Shown here piece after piece: positions 7,925 through 16,446 of a DNA stretch of 64,000 nt. The first letter of the stretch is position 1. Each line of letters opens with the position of its first letter. The position numbers and the translations under genes were made by a program. Where the stretch lies: positions 868,001-932,000 of the forward strand of contig OY762943.1 in NCBI GenBank assembly GCA_963667145.1, read 5' to 3'. The notes beneath the pieces were generated by a model. That model ran no database searches and was not told where the DNA came from. It was given only the letters and a program-made list of their open reading frames with translations. The stretch is from G963667145 sp963667145 (GTDB taxonomy: Bacteria > Cloacimonadota > Cloacimonadia > G963667145).

Positions 7925-8563
7925 CTAAATTTCTTGAAAGCAATTTGAAGCAAGTCCAATTCCAGCACCAATGAAAGAAACGCCAAAAATTTTCCCCACA
8001 TATTTAGCAGTTCCTGTTCGTGAAAGAAGAGAAAAAAGCTTTTCTCCTCCGATTGCATAAATCATAAAACATATGAATGCTATTAGGCAAACAATTCCAA
8101 GTAATAGTAATGAATGAATTAGTAATGTGGATTCAATATCTACGAATTGAGGGAAAATAGCAGTGAAAAATAGTATTGCCTTGGGATTTGCGGCTGTGAC
8201 AAGCATTGATTGAATAAACAGCTTTTTTGATGATGAGGTTTTCAAATTTTCTTCATTTTGCTCTACATTGAAATTCTGATTTTTCGAAAGTATAAGTTTT
8301 AGTCCCATATAGAACAAATAAATCACTCCGACCCACTTAATTGTTACGAACAGGGGACGAGAAGTCATTAATATGGCTCCCAATCCAACAATCGAGATAG
8401 TTGACTGAACCAGAGTAACTGCAACGTTTCCCATTGCTGAAATGAGAGTTTTTTTTATTCCGAATTGAACTCCATGCGTCAAAGCTAAAAGCATACTTGG
8501 TCCGGGGATGATAGACGCTATAAACACTGTGAATGAAAATAACAATATGTAGTTAAAGCTCAT
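7925..8563 (-). CDS. LysE/RhtB-family amino-acid exporter
   Basis: A 212-residue integral membrane protein with about six hydrophobic segments. The N-terminal I-I-P-G-P-S-M-L-L-A-L-T-H-G motif and the A-N-P-K-A-I-L-F-F-T-A-I-F-P-Q-F block near the middle are signatures of LysE/RhtB homoserine, threonine or lysine exporters. A clear AGGAGG lies just upstream of the ATG. The gene is AT-richer than the operons on either side (one 60-base line sampled at 8101 is 28% GC), hinting at separate acquisition. Substrate is not predictable. Confidence 0.88.
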   Translation of the reverse strand: MSFNYILLFSFTVFIASIIPGPSMLLALTHGVQFGIKKTLISAMGNVAVTLVQSTISIVGLGAILMTSRPLFVTIKWVGVIYLFYMGLKLILSKNQNFNVEQNEENLKTSSSKKLFIQSMLVTAANPKAILFFTAIFPQFVDIESTLLIHSLLLLGIVCLIAFICFMIYAIGGEKLFSLLSRTGTAKYVGKIFGVSFIGAGIGLASNCFQEI

Positions 8564-8605
8564 AGTTTCCTCCTTAACTAATTTATTCTTCTTAACTTTT
8601 AGATT

Positions 8606-8923
8606 TTATCCAATAAATTTCGCACCTGCAATTCCAATTCCAGCACCAATTATTAGCGAAAAAATTGTCATCGGAACGATTGCTTTTTTGTCTTTTGGGA
8701 AAACAAGCACCATAAATGGTATTGAAGTCAAAAATGCAATTAAACTCCCTTTTGCCCACGGTGTTAGTTCCCAATTTACAAATGGAATTATCAATCCAAG
8801 AGCTAAGTAGTGGATAAAAGCCGAAAGGTTTGAACTTTTATCAAGTTTTTGGATTATCATTGGAATTACGTCAATCAATCCAGCGACTAATCCAATTATT
8901 GCCGATATTAAAAACTGGTTCAT
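8606..8923 (-). CDS. Small membrane protein of unknown function
   Basis: A 105-residue, very hydrophobic protein with three to four predicted transmembrane stretches (about residues 5-23, 35-55, 60-78, 85-104) and glycine-rich I-I-G-A-G-I-G-I-A-G at the C-terminus. I do not recognise the family. It lies 42 bp upstream of the LysE gene on the same strand and shares its low GC, so the two may be one transcription unit. Confidence 0.55.
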   Translation of the reverse strand: MNQFLISAIIGLVAGLIDVIPMIIQKLDKSSNLSAFIHYLALGLIIPFVNWELTPWAKGSLIAFLTSIPFMVLVFPKDKKAIVPMTIFSLIIGAGIGIAGAKFIG

Positions 8924-9050
8924 TATTTCCCTCTCTTATTCATATAGAACACCTCCCCCGTTTTTCGTCAAGCCTGAAGTTCATACCAACCAAAAAAAGC
9001 AGACCTTACAAGCCCGCCTTATGAGTTGTTGTGAGAATTGTAGGCTGTGG

Positions 9051-10337
9051 TTAGCTTGTCAGCAAATTGTATTTCCTGCCCAATTCACTCAGGATGTCGG
9101 CGGTCATATCCAGTTGCTCGTAGGTGTGGCTTGTGTTTATTATTAGCCTGATTCTGCCGTCTGTTGGGCTGACTGCAGGAAAGATGATATTCACGGCAAA
9201 AATTCCCTTTTTGTACAAATCTTTCCCGAACGCTTCCAGCTTCTCCACATCAGGAATGAATATGGGAATAATCGGCGATTTGCTATTCCCGAGGTCGAAT
9301 CCGAGTTTGGTTAGCTTTGCTCTCATGTATCGGTTTTTGGCATGCAAATCCTTTGCCAAAGAGTCGTCCGATTTTATTATTTCCAGTGAGGCTTTCACGG
9401 TGGCAACGTCCGCAGGTGAGATGCAGGCTTGGAACAAGTATGGGTTAGATTTGCACATCAGCAGAGTTTTATATTTTTCTTTGGTGGCGACAAATCCACC
9501 GATACTGGCACAGCTTTTACTCAGGGTCGAGACAAAAAAATCCACTTCGTCCAAGACGCCCATTTCACTTGCCAAGCCTCTGCCTCTTTTACCGCAGAAA
9601 CCGAAAGTGTGAGCTTCGTCAAGATAGAGATAAAAGTTGTGTTCTCGCTTCAGCTCCACGATTTCTTTCAACGGAGCTAAGTCTCCGCTCATGCTGTAAG
9701 CACTTTCCAATATTACTATTTTATTGCCGTCGTGGTTCTTGTGTTGGTCTAATTTCCGAGCTAAGTCGTCCAAGTTGTTGTGCTCAAAAAAGAAGCGTTT
9801 TGCTTTGGAGAGCTTAATTCCGTCGATAATAGAGGCGTGAACTTCGCTGTCGGCAAAAATGATGTTGCCTCGTTGGCAGAGACCACTAACGACACCAAGA
9901 TTTGTGGTGTAACCTGTAGGGAAAAGCAAGACAGATTCTTTGCCAAGAAATTCTGCGATAGATTTTTCGAGTTCATAGTGAAGTTGACTTCTGCCTCCGC
10001 TCACAGCAGATGTTCCACAGCCAGTTCCGTACTTTTTTAGAGCGTTGATGGACGCTTCGATTACTTTCGGATGACGATTCAAGCCCAAATAGTGATTGAC
10101 GCAATAAACGATTTTTTCGCCGTCTTCGTGGAAATTGTCTTTGATAATTCCCTGGCTATCGCTTCCGTTTTGGATAAATTTGTCATAGCAATAGTTGTTC
10201 TCCAACTCCATCGCCTCACGCATTTTTTGCAGTTCCGTCGCGATTGCATCGAAATCGAAAATTCCTTGCTTTAGCAGTTGGATGTAGAGGTAGCCGATAC
10301 CGAGGTGATTGTTATTTGCTGAATCTTTATAAGTCAT
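9051..10337 (-). CDS. PLP-dependent alpha-oxoamine synthase (serine palmitoyltransferase/KBL/BioF family)
   Basis: A 428-residue enzyme of the family that condenses an amino acid with an acyl-CoA and loses CO2. Visible: Y-L-G-L-N-R-H-P (83-90), G-T-G-C-G-T-S-A-V-S-G-G (105-115), the D-E-A-H-T-F-G PLP-Asp block (240-246), and the PLP lysine K274 in S-T-L-S-K-S-C-A-S-I-G-G. S-K-S-x-A-S-I-G-G resembles serine palmitoyltransferases more than BioF or KBL (usually G-K-A-x-G-x-x-G-G). An N-terminal extension of about 75 residues precedes the core. No other biotin genes are adjacent, and a biotin importer is encoded at 18.9-20.8 kb, which weakens BioF. Confidence 0.8.
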   Translation of the reverse strand: MTYKDSANNNHLGIGYLYIQLLKQGIFDFDAIATELQKMREAMELENNYCYDKFIQNGSDSQGIIKDNFHEDGEKIVYCVNHYLGLNRHPKVIEASINALKKYGTGCGTSAVSGGRSQLHYELEKSIAEFLGKESVLLFPTGYTTNLGVVSGLCQRGNIIFADSEVHASIIDGIKLSKAKRFFFEHNNLDDLARKLDQHKNHDGNKIVILESAYSMSGDLAPLKEIVELKREHNFYLYLDEAHTFGFCGKRGRGLASEMGVLDEVDFFVSTLSKSCASIGGFVATKEKYKTLLMCKSNPYLFQACISPADVATVKASLEIIKSDDSLAKDLHAKNRYMRAKLTKLGFDLGNSKSPIIPIFIPDVEKLEAFGKDLYKKGIFAVNIIFPAVSPTDGRIRLIINTSHTYEQLDMTADILSELGRKYNLLTS

Positions 10338-10363
10338 TTAGTGTTTTTAGTAAATTATATGAG

Positions 10364-11488
10364 TTATTTTATTTCAAACAAATTTTTGAATTGTTCATAG
10401 CTATCAATTTTAGCAAAATTAATTTCAAATTCCGAATTACTAATTTTATCCACCCTAACAGAATCTATGCCCACCAATTGCAATTTTTCATAAGTTAGCA
10501 ATTCACCTTCTTTTAATTTTAAAACATCTCTTAATATCCACTTCCCCAATTCTCGATTTGAGTAAGACATTAAAGCTTTGTTGTTTGCTTGACAAACTTT
10601 AGCTTGCATAATGTTTCCATTGGGGAGCTTTAGCGAAAAGGAAGTATTTCTATCTGGGAAAAACCCTTGGCAATTTTTGTTAATTAGAGCAGGTATAGGA
10701 ATATATACTTCATTTGGATGTCGATCTCTTCCTTTCGCATTCCATTGATTTAACCCACTATTTTCATGAACGATTTGGCTTCTCCCATACAGAGGGAGAT
10801 AAATCGTTTGTTTAATTCTTTCTTCTGTTTTCAATAGAAATTCACTTTGAAAGAGAAGTTTTTGTAGTTCAAAAAGTGGGTCTTCTAAAATGTTAATATC
10901 AAAATCAAATATGGAAGATTTTGTAAAAAATCTCTTTGTGAGAGTACTCTTTGAGATAAGAAAGGAATATTCGTTGAGACCATCATCAAAAATTATAGAA
11001 TTTTTGTTATTTTTAACTATTTTTATCTTTTGTATATCAATTTTATCCATAGGCTCTTCAAAAATTTTGAATTTCCCAAAATCTCTAAGAACACAATGAT
11101 ACAAAGAATTATTTAATCCATACACATTTTCCGTAAAATCAATTCTTGTATTTCGAAGCTCAGCTATTTTTTTAACCAAATCAAAAGGTCTTAAATTGCT
11201 ATAAAGAGGTCGATCACTATTAAATTCTGCAACTTTCTGGAAAGTTTTATTATTTCCAATAAGAAATGTTTTGAGACCGATACCAAGAGTACCCTTTTTG
11301 GCATCTGCTGAAACATCGCTTCTCGATAAATCTTCTGCATTAAAAGCTCTGCAAAATATTTTCTCGGCTACTCGATAATACAAATAAGGAACTCTAGAAT
11401 CAGAAAAAAGATTAGATAAACAGCCAGCAATTTTTAGAAAATCTTGGTACTTTTGTTTTTGTTCTTTTGTTTGGTTTTCAAAAAACAT
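10364..11488 (-). CDS. Type II restriction endonuclease with NgoFVII-like C-terminal (B3-like) domain
   Basis: A 374-residue partner of the cytosine methylase just upstream (1-nt gap). The C-terminal third (from about residue 250) has a G-R-x-R-x-x-x-E-V-Y-I-P-I-P motif, P-D-R-N-T-S-F-S-L-K-L-P-x-G, A-K-V-C-Q-x-x-x-K-A-L-M-S, and L-G-K-W-I-L-R-D-V-L. I associate these with the B3-like DNA-recognition domain of NgoFVII/NgoAVII-type enzymes. The N-terminal part lacks an obvious phospholipase-D H-x-K motif and instead has S-A-D-A-K-K-G-T-L-G-I-G-L-K-T-F near residues 61-76, which could hold a PD-(D/E)xK-like centre. Visibly AT-rich. Family call is from memory, without a search. Confidence 0.65.
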   Translation of the reverse strand: MFFENQTKEQKQKYQDFLKIAGCLSNLFSDSRVPYLYYRVAEKIFCRAFNAEDLSRSDVSADAKKGTLGIGLKTFLIGNNKTFQKVAEFNSDRPLYSNLRPFDLVKKIAELRNTRIDFTENVYGLNNSLYHCVLRDFGKFKIFEEPMDKIDIQKIKIVKNNKNSIIFDDGLNEYSFLISKSTLTKRFFTKSSIFDFDINILEDPLFELQKLLFQSEFLLKTEERIKQTIYLPLYGRSQIVHENSGLNQWNAKGRDRHPNEVYIPIPALINKNCQGFFPDRNTSFSLKLPNGNIMQAKVCQANNKALMSYSNRELGKWILRDVLKLKEGELLTYEKLQLVGIDSVRVDKISNSEFEINFAKIDSYEQFKNLFEIK

Positions 11489-11489
11489 T

Positions 11490-12446
11490 CTATTTATCCA
11501 AAGCTAATTTAATGTTTTTTGCAATTCTTTCTACGACAGGAACAGAAACAGAATTTCCAAATTGCTTGTATAGATGCGAGTTCGCTATGGGCGGAAGTTT
11601 ATAAGATTTTGGAAAGCCTTGAAAATTGGCACATTCTCTAGGTGTTAATTTCCTAATTCCTTTTTCACTTAGCACAATTGGAACATTATGTCCACCCATG
11701 CCCATATTGGCTGTAAGAGTTGGACAAACGCCATTTTTGTTTTCCCTTACATATTTTCTTCTCCATTGGTAGACAGTATTTTTTTTAGTAATACAGTGTT
11801 TAAGTTTTTCATAAAGAGGCTTGCCTTTGTAATAAAAAATGTCATTAATTTCTTTTTTTTCTAAACAATCGTGAATGGTTTTAGTAAGAGGAATTTTTTC
11901 TGGAAAAATAAAGTTTTCAAAACTTTCTTGTTCAAGGAATCCAACAATATAAACTCTTTCTCTATTTTGAGGAATATTTCCGTATTCCATTGAATTCAAA
12001 ACTCTATCTGTTATTTTGTAACCTAATTTTTGCAATTCATGATAAATAATTTTAATAGTTTTTCCTTTGTCATGAGTTTTAAGGTTTTTTACATTTTCAA
12101 GTAGGAAAGCTTTGGGAGTTTTATTTTTGAGTATTCTAAGAATATCAAAAAACAAATTTCCTCTTCCTTTTTTGTCATCAAATCCTTGTCTATATCCTGC
12201 CACAGAAAATGGTTGGCAAGGAAAACCACCACACAAAATATCACAGTTAGGAATATTATCGGTTGAAATTTTTTGGATATCTCCAAGTACCATTTCCTTA
12301 TTTGTATTAGAATTATGAGAAAAATTGAAGTCAAAGGTTGTTTTAGCATTTGAATCAACATCATTGGAAAAAACGCATTGAAAACCTGCATTTTCAAAAG
12401 CTATTTTTATTCCTCCAATTCCAGCAAACAAATCTATAAAATCCAT
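11490..12446 (-). CDS. DNA (cytosine-5-)-methyltransferase of a type II R-M system
   Basis: A 318-residue m5C methylase with all key motifs in order: I, D-L-F-A-G-I-G-G (residues 5-12); IV, G-G-F-P-C-Q-P-F-S with the catalytic Cys; VI, L-L-E-N-V-K; VIII, Q-N-R-E-R-V-Y-I-V-G; the target-recognition region with V-C-P-T-L-T-A-N-M-G-M-G-G-H-N-V-P; and X, G-N-S-V-S-V-P-V. It begins directly at motif I, so it has no N-terminal HTH for autoregulation. It protects host DNA against the nuclease encoded 1 nt downstream. AT-rich relative to neighbours. Confidence 0.93.
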   Translation of the reverse strand: MDFIDLFAGIGGIKIAFENAGFQCVFSNDVDSNAKTTFDFNFSHNSNTNKEMVLGDIQKISTDNIPNCDILCGGFPCQPFSVAGYRQGFDDKKGRGNLFFDILRILKNKTPKAFLLENVKNLKTHDKGKTIKIIYHELQKLGYKITDRVLNSMEYGNIPQNRERVYIVGFLEQESFENFIFPEKIPLTKTIHDCLEKKEINDIFYYKGKPLYEKLKHCITKKNTVYQWRRKYVRENKNGVCPTLTANMGMGGHNVPIVLSEKGIRKLTPRECANFQGFPKSYKLPPIANSHLYKQFGNSVSVPVVERIAKNIKLALDK

Positions 12447-12483
12447 ATTCCCCTTATATTACAAACAGATATAAAATTAAATT

Positions 12484-12527
12484 TAGAATAAAAACAACTT
12501 CCGTTGTGTCAAATAAAAACGGAAGTT
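12484..12527 (-). promoter_or_regulatory. Predicted promoter plus 10-bp inverted repeat upstream of the cytosine methylase
   Basis: On the minus strand TTGACA (12512-12507), a 17-nt spacer and ATTCTA (12489-12484) form a good sigma-70-type promoter about 38 nt before the methylase ATG. A perfect 10-bp inverted repeat, AACTTCCGTT at 12496-12505 and AACGGAAGTT at 12518-12527, straddles the -35 box. It could be an operator. It cannot be a terminator for a gene on either strand, because the flanking genes diverge from here. Confidence 0.5.
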
Positions 12528-12665
12528 AAAAATGATTTTTTGTAGGACATATATTCTACAAAATTACTTTCCTCTCAACCCTTACTTTTCCTCACCATCA
12601 CACTGCCTCCACTATTCAATTCAAAAAAGACTTGCTTGGATGAACCTTGCGAATTTTCTGTCTCT

Positions 12666-13070
12666 ATGTTGAAAAATTATAAAGCAATTAGAAAGAATTT
12701 TTCTCTGTTCTTGGGGTGCTTTGCCCTTGTGTTGACGCTATTTGGTTGCAAGCCTGCTCCTGTGGAAGGAGAGGCTATCAAGCTGGACATCGTTAACGGT
12801 TGCGGGCAGATAGACGCCGCCATTCAGTTCAAGGAAGTTGTCCCTTCTGGCAAACTTACGGTTACTTCCATCAGTAACGCTTCCAATTTCAACTACGACA
12901 AAACAATTCTTGTAAGCCACACGGAAGACCAAGTGGAGATAAATATCGTGAAAACTTTGCTCAAAATCAACGAAGTGTCGGTTATAGTTGACACAGTGAG
13001 TGCGACGAAATTCACGGTTTATTTGGGGAACGATTATAAAAAGATAATAGAAAGGATTAGAAATGACTGA
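12666..13070 (+). CDS. Lipoprotein with LytR_C-like domain
   Basis: About 134 residues. The start is ATG 12666, which gives a clean lipoprotein signal: a basic N-terminus, a hydrophobic core, then L-F-G-C as lipobox. An in-frame TTG 30 nt earlier is less likely. The mature part has a strand L-D-I-V-N-G-C-G and later N-A-S-N-F-N-Y-D-K-T-x-I and V-Y-L-G-N-D-Y-K-K, the layout of LytR C-terminal (LytR_C) domains. These often sit with rsfS and LytR-CpsA-Psr genes. It overlaps rsfS by 8 nt. Role unknown; probably envelope-associated. Confidence 0.68.
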   Translation: MLKNYKAIRKNFSLFLGCFALVLTLFGCKPAPVEGEAIKLDIVNGCGQIDAAIQFKEVVPSGKLTVTSISNASNFNYDKTILVSHTEDQVEINIVKTLLKINEVSVIVDTVSATKFTVYLGNDYKKIIERIRND

Positions 13071-13374
13071 TAAATTAGTGTTGTGGTTGGATGAAATGAA
13101 AGCTCTGGATATCAAGCAATACGACCTAAGGAAAAAGGTTTCTTATGCGGATATGGTGGTGGTGTGTACTGCCAAAAACGAAAATCATGCGAAAGCTATC
13201 GCCGAGTATCTTTTGGAAAAATCCAAGGAAGTCGGCATAACTATATACAATAAAGAAGGGTTTGGTTCCAAATGGGTGCTGTTGGATTATTCCGAAGTGA
13301 TAGTCCACATCTTTTTGGGAGAGACCAGAAAATATTACGACTTAGAAAATTTTTGGAGTGGTGCAAATGATTAA
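13063..13374 (+). CDS. rsfS: Ribosomal silencing factor RsfS
   Basis: A 103-residue Iojap/RsfS protein, which binds L14 and blocks subunit joining under starvation. Seen: A-D-M-V-V-V-C-T-A near the first strand (normally D-x-x-V-I-x-T), H-A-K-A-I-A-E-Y-L, the G-x-x-x-W-V-L-L-D-Y-S-E-V-I-V-H-I-F signature, and R-K-Y-Y-D-L-E-N-F-W at the C-terminus. It overlaps the lipoprotein gene by 8 nt and argS by 8 nt, indicating a tightly coupled operon. Confidence 0.95.
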   Translation: MTDKLVLWLDEMKALDIKQYDLRKKVSYADMVVVCTAKNENHAKAIAEYLLEKSKEVGITIYNKEGFGSKWVLLDYSEVIVHIFLGETRKYYDLENFWSGAND

Positions 13375-15007
13375 AGAGATTATTGCTCAAGATTTGTTGG
13401 AATGTTTGCAAGATTTGCAAATAGAGCCGAAGAAAGTGTTGGTGTTGGATGCCGACCCACAATTTGGCGACTATAGTTCCAATGTGGCTATGGTGCATGC
13501 CAAAAGTGCTGGGATGAAGATTGATGAGCTTGCCGATGCGATTGTCAAGAAGTTGAAAAAGAGCAAGTACTATAAGAAAGTGGAGCTTGCCAAAGGTGGC
13601 TTCATCAATTTTGTTTTGGATAGCAAGATTTATCACGATGCTTTGGTGGATGTGGAAAAGAGCAAGTTTGCGGGGCTGAACTACGGTCAGGGCAAAAAAG
13701 TTTTGGTGGAGTTCGTCAGTGCAAATCCAACGGGACCTCTGAATATCGTGAGTGCCAGAGCCGCTTCTTACGGAGACACACTTTGCTCCGTGATGAATTT
13801 CATCGGATATGAAGCTACAAGAGAATTTTATGTGAACGACTATGGCAACCAAATCGATATTTTGGCTGAATCGATAGAGATTCGCTACAAAGAGATTTTG
13901 AGTGGTGTTGAGCAGGAGTTTCCCATCGAGGCGTATCACGGCGAATACGTGAAAGAGATTGCTCAGAAGATTGTGGATATTGAGGGTTCAAAGCTTTTGT
14001 CCTTTTCCAACGATGACCGCGAGCGTCGCATCAAGAAGTTTGCTCTCTATGAGATGATGAAGTCGCAAAAGAACTCGCTGACAGCTTTTCGTGTGGAGTT
14101 CGACAATTGGGTTTCGGAGAAATCTCTGAGAGAGGACAACATGGTGGAAGAAGCTCTTAGCTATTTGTCGGAAGCGGGCTACACATACGAGCGAGACGAA
14201 GCTGTTTGGTTCAAGTCCACCGCTTTTGGAGATGAAAAAGACAGAATTTTGATGAAGTCCGATGGAAACACCACGTACTTTGTGCCTGACATTGGCTATC
14301 ATATCAACAAATATCAACGTGGTTACGACATTCTGATTGATGTGCTTGGACCTGACCATCACGGCTATCTGAAGAGGATGGAAGCGGCAATGAAGGCTAT
14401 TGGCTATCCAACAGAGAAGCTGGAGTTTATTATCCTGCAACAAGTTAACCTCTATGAAGGTGATGAACTTATCAAGATGAGTAAGCGTGATGGCAAGATT
14501 ATCAAGATGGACGAATTGATTAAGGAAGTCGGCACGGACGCTGCCAGATTTTTCTTCCTCGACCGCAAGATTTCTTCTCATGTGAATTTCGATTTGGAGT
14601 TGGCGAAGAAGAAAACTAACGACAATCCCGTTTACTATTGCCAATATGCTCACGCAAGGATTGCCAGCCTTCTCAAGAAAGCCAAAAAGGAAAAAGTTCT
14701 TTTGAACAAATTCAAAAAAGAAGATTTGTTGAAACTGACTGGGAAGCAAGAGATTTCTTTGATGAAGAAGATTTTGCAATTTCCAGAGATTTTGGACGCC
14801 GTGGCAACCAGCCGAGAGCCGAATAAATTGACCAACTACACTCACGATTTGGCAGCTCTCTATCACAAATATTACGGTTCCAGTAAGATGATAAATAATG
14901 AGAAGCCGGAGCTCACACTTGCAAGGCTATACCTCTCTACGTGTGTAAAAATGACTTTAGGGAAAGCTTTGGAATTGATGGGTATTTCCGCTCCTGAAAA
15001 AATGTAA
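13367..15007 (+). CDS. argS: Arginyl-tRNA synthetase
   Basis: Class I aminoacyl-tRNA synthetase, 546 residues from ATG 13367; GGAG lies 13-16 nt before this ATG, and an in-frame GTG at 13358 gives no advantage. It has the N-terminal Add1-type domain, the catalytic core with F-V-S-A-N-P-T-G-P-L, a K-M-S-K-R signature in L-I-K-M-S-K-R-D-G-K, D-A-A-R-F-F-F, and the C-terminal DALR anticodon-binding helices. The HIGH-equivalent tetrad (residues 126-129) reads N-I-V-S, not H-V-G-H. Everything else looks intact, so I consider it functional. Confidence 0.95.
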   Translation: MIKEIIAQDLLECLQDLQIEPKKVLVLDADPQFGDYSSNVAMVHAKSAGMKIDELADAIVKKLKKSKYYKKVELAKGGFINFVLDSKIYHDALVDVEKSKFAGLNYGQGKKVLVEFVSANPTGPLNIVSARAASYGDTLCSVMNFIGYEATREFYVNDYGNQIDILAESIEIRYKEILSGVEQEFPIEAYHGEYVKEIAQKIVDIEGSKLLSFSNDDRERRIKKFALYEMMKSQKNSLTAFRVEFDNWVSEKSLREDNMVEEALSYLSEAGYTYERDEAVWFKSTAFGDEKDRILMKSDGNTTYFVPDIGYHINKYQRGYDILIDVLGPDHHGYLKRMEAAMKAIGYPTEKLEFIILQQVNLYEGDELIKMSKRDGKIIKMDELIKEVGTDAARFFFLDRKISSHVNFDLELAKKKTNDNPVYYCQYAHARIASLLKKAKKEKVLLNKFKKEDLLKLTGKQEISLMKKILQFPEILDAVATSREPNKLTNYTHDLAALYHKYYGSSKMINNEKPELTLARLYLSTCVKMTLGKALELMGISAPEKM

Positions 15008-15029
15008 ATAAATTTTTAGAGAGGAACAC

Positions 15030-16259
15030 ATGAAAGAAAAATCTTTGTCATGGGTTAAGGGTAAATTAGCGAAGAGCAATTTGCCACGTGAGATGTTTCC
15101 GATTGAGGTTGCCAGAGAAGCGAGGAAGTTTCACAGGCAAATCCCCGGATACAGTATTTCGCCTCTGAGGTCTTTGCAGAATTTGGCTCAGATGTTCGGA
15201 GTTGGAGGCATTTGGACTAAGGACGAAGCGGTTCGTTTGGAGCTGAGCTCGTTCAAAGTTCTGGGAGGTTCGTTTGCTATCTATCAGTATGTGAAAGAGA
15301 AGCTGAACATCGACGAAGCCAAAATGAGTTACGAATTTCTTATCTCCGATGAGGTCAAAAAGAGGCTCGGAACGATAACTTTTGCTTCTGCCACAGATGG
15401 CAATCATGGACGAGGCATCGCTTGGGCTGCCAAAAAGCTCGGTCACAAGTGCGAAATCTATGTGCATGCCGAGACTTCGCAGAGACGCATTGACGCTATC
15501 AAGTATCACGGAGCTAACGTTACAGTCATCAATGGCAATTACGACAATGCGGTCAAACAGTGTGTTGTGGACGCCAAGAAGAACGGTTGGGAGGTGATTT
15601 CTGACACTTCTTGGGATGGATACGAGGCTGTCCCCACATGGATTATGCAGGGCTACACCACGATGATGAGCGAGATTCAGGAACAATTTTCTGCTCAGGG
15701 CATCATCAAGCCGACACACATTTTCGTGCAAGCGGGCGTAGGAGCTTTGGCTTGTGCGGTTATTGGCTTTTACAATAGCCTATTTCCTGATGACCCACCT
15801 ATTTCCGTGGTGGTTGAGCCAGATAATGCGGCTTGCCTATTTCATTCCGCCAAGGTCGGTGACGGCTTGCCTCACACTGTGGACGGTTCGCTTTCCACCA
15901 TTATGGCAGGTTTAGCTTGCGGAGAGCCCAGTCCTATCGCTTGGAAAGTGCTGAAAGACCACGTCGACAGATTTTTGTCGTGTCCAGATTATATCGCTGC
16001 CAAGGGAATGAGAATTTACGCTACACCGCTGAAGGGCGACCCTTTCATCGTCTCTGGTGAATCGGGAGCTGTTACTCTCGGAGCTTTGATTACCATTCTC
16101 AAAGAGAAATATTTTGTGAAATTAAAATCTGAATTGAAATTGGACGAAAACTCTCAGATTCTTTTGATAAACACCGAGGGCAACACAGACCCTGTCTTGT
16201 TCCGTCAGGTTATTTGGGAAGGAGCTAATCCTGTGCCAAGTGACCATTGGACTGAATAG
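15030..16259 (+). CDS. dpaL: Diaminopropionate ammonia-lyase
   Basis: A 409-residue fold-type II PLP enzyme converting 2,3-diaminopropionate to pyruvate and ammonia. Signatures: W-T-K-D-E-A-V-R-L-E-L-S-S-F-K-V-L-G-G (PLP lysine in the S-F-K block, about residue 75), S-A-T-D-G-N-H-G-R-G-I-A-W-A, D-T-S-W-D-G-Y, V-Q-A-G-V-G-A-L-A, M-A-G-L-A-C-G-E, and the C-terminal I-N-T-E-G-N-T-D-P. Length and motifs fit DpaL/YgeX well. It lies 22 nt after argS behind an AGAGGA ribosome site and is followed by a terminator. Confidence 0.9.
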   Translation: MKEKSLSWVKGKLAKSNLPREMFPIEVAREARKFHRQIPGYSISPLRSLQNLAQMFGVGGIWTKDEAVRLELSSFKVLGGSFAIYQYVKEKLNIDEAKMSYEFLISDEVKKRLGTITFASATDGNHGRGIAWAAKKLGHKCEIYVHAETSQRRIDAIKYHGANVTVINGNYDNAVKQCVVDAKKNGWEVISDTSWDGYEAVPTWIMQGYTTMMSEIQEQFSAQGIIKPTHIFVQAGVGALACAVIGFYNSLFPDDPPISVVVEPDNAACLFHSAKVGDGLPHTVDGSLSTIMAGLACGEPSPIAWKVLKDHVDRFLSCPDYIAAKGMRIYATPLKGDPFIVSGESGAVTLGALITILKEKYFVKLKSELKLDENSQILLINTEGNTDPVLFRQVIWEGANPVPSDHWTE

Positions 16260-16274
16260 AAATTTTTTGAAATC

Positions 16275-16310
16275 AAACTTCTTCGTCATAATTGATGAAG
16301 AAGTTTTTTA
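16275..16310 (+). terminator. Rho-independent terminator after dpaL
   Basis: AAACTTCTTC (16275-16284) and GAAGAAGTTT (16297-16306) form a perfect 10-bp stem with a 12-nt loop, followed by a T run. It closes the lipoprotein-rsfS-argS-dpaL operon. Confidence 0.85.
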
Positions 16311-16446
16311 TTTCCACAAAATTCATCCAAACAAGTTTTTTTGAATTGAATAGTGAAAGTTGCTTGGTGTATAGTGGGAAATTGGAATTTGAAAAAAACT
16401 GGAGGCTAAGTTTACAAAAATTCTAAAATCAACACCTGTTTTTTGC

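Noticed and set aside
12496..12527. Inverted repeat as a transcription terminator
   Set aside because: It sits between divergent genes, so no transcript would end there; it fits an operator better.
13988..14866. Long open frame on the minus strand opposite argS (about 290 codons)
   Set aside because: It lies wholly antisense to a well-conserved ArgRS; the product is rich in His/Gln/Leu with no motif, as expected for a mirror frame.
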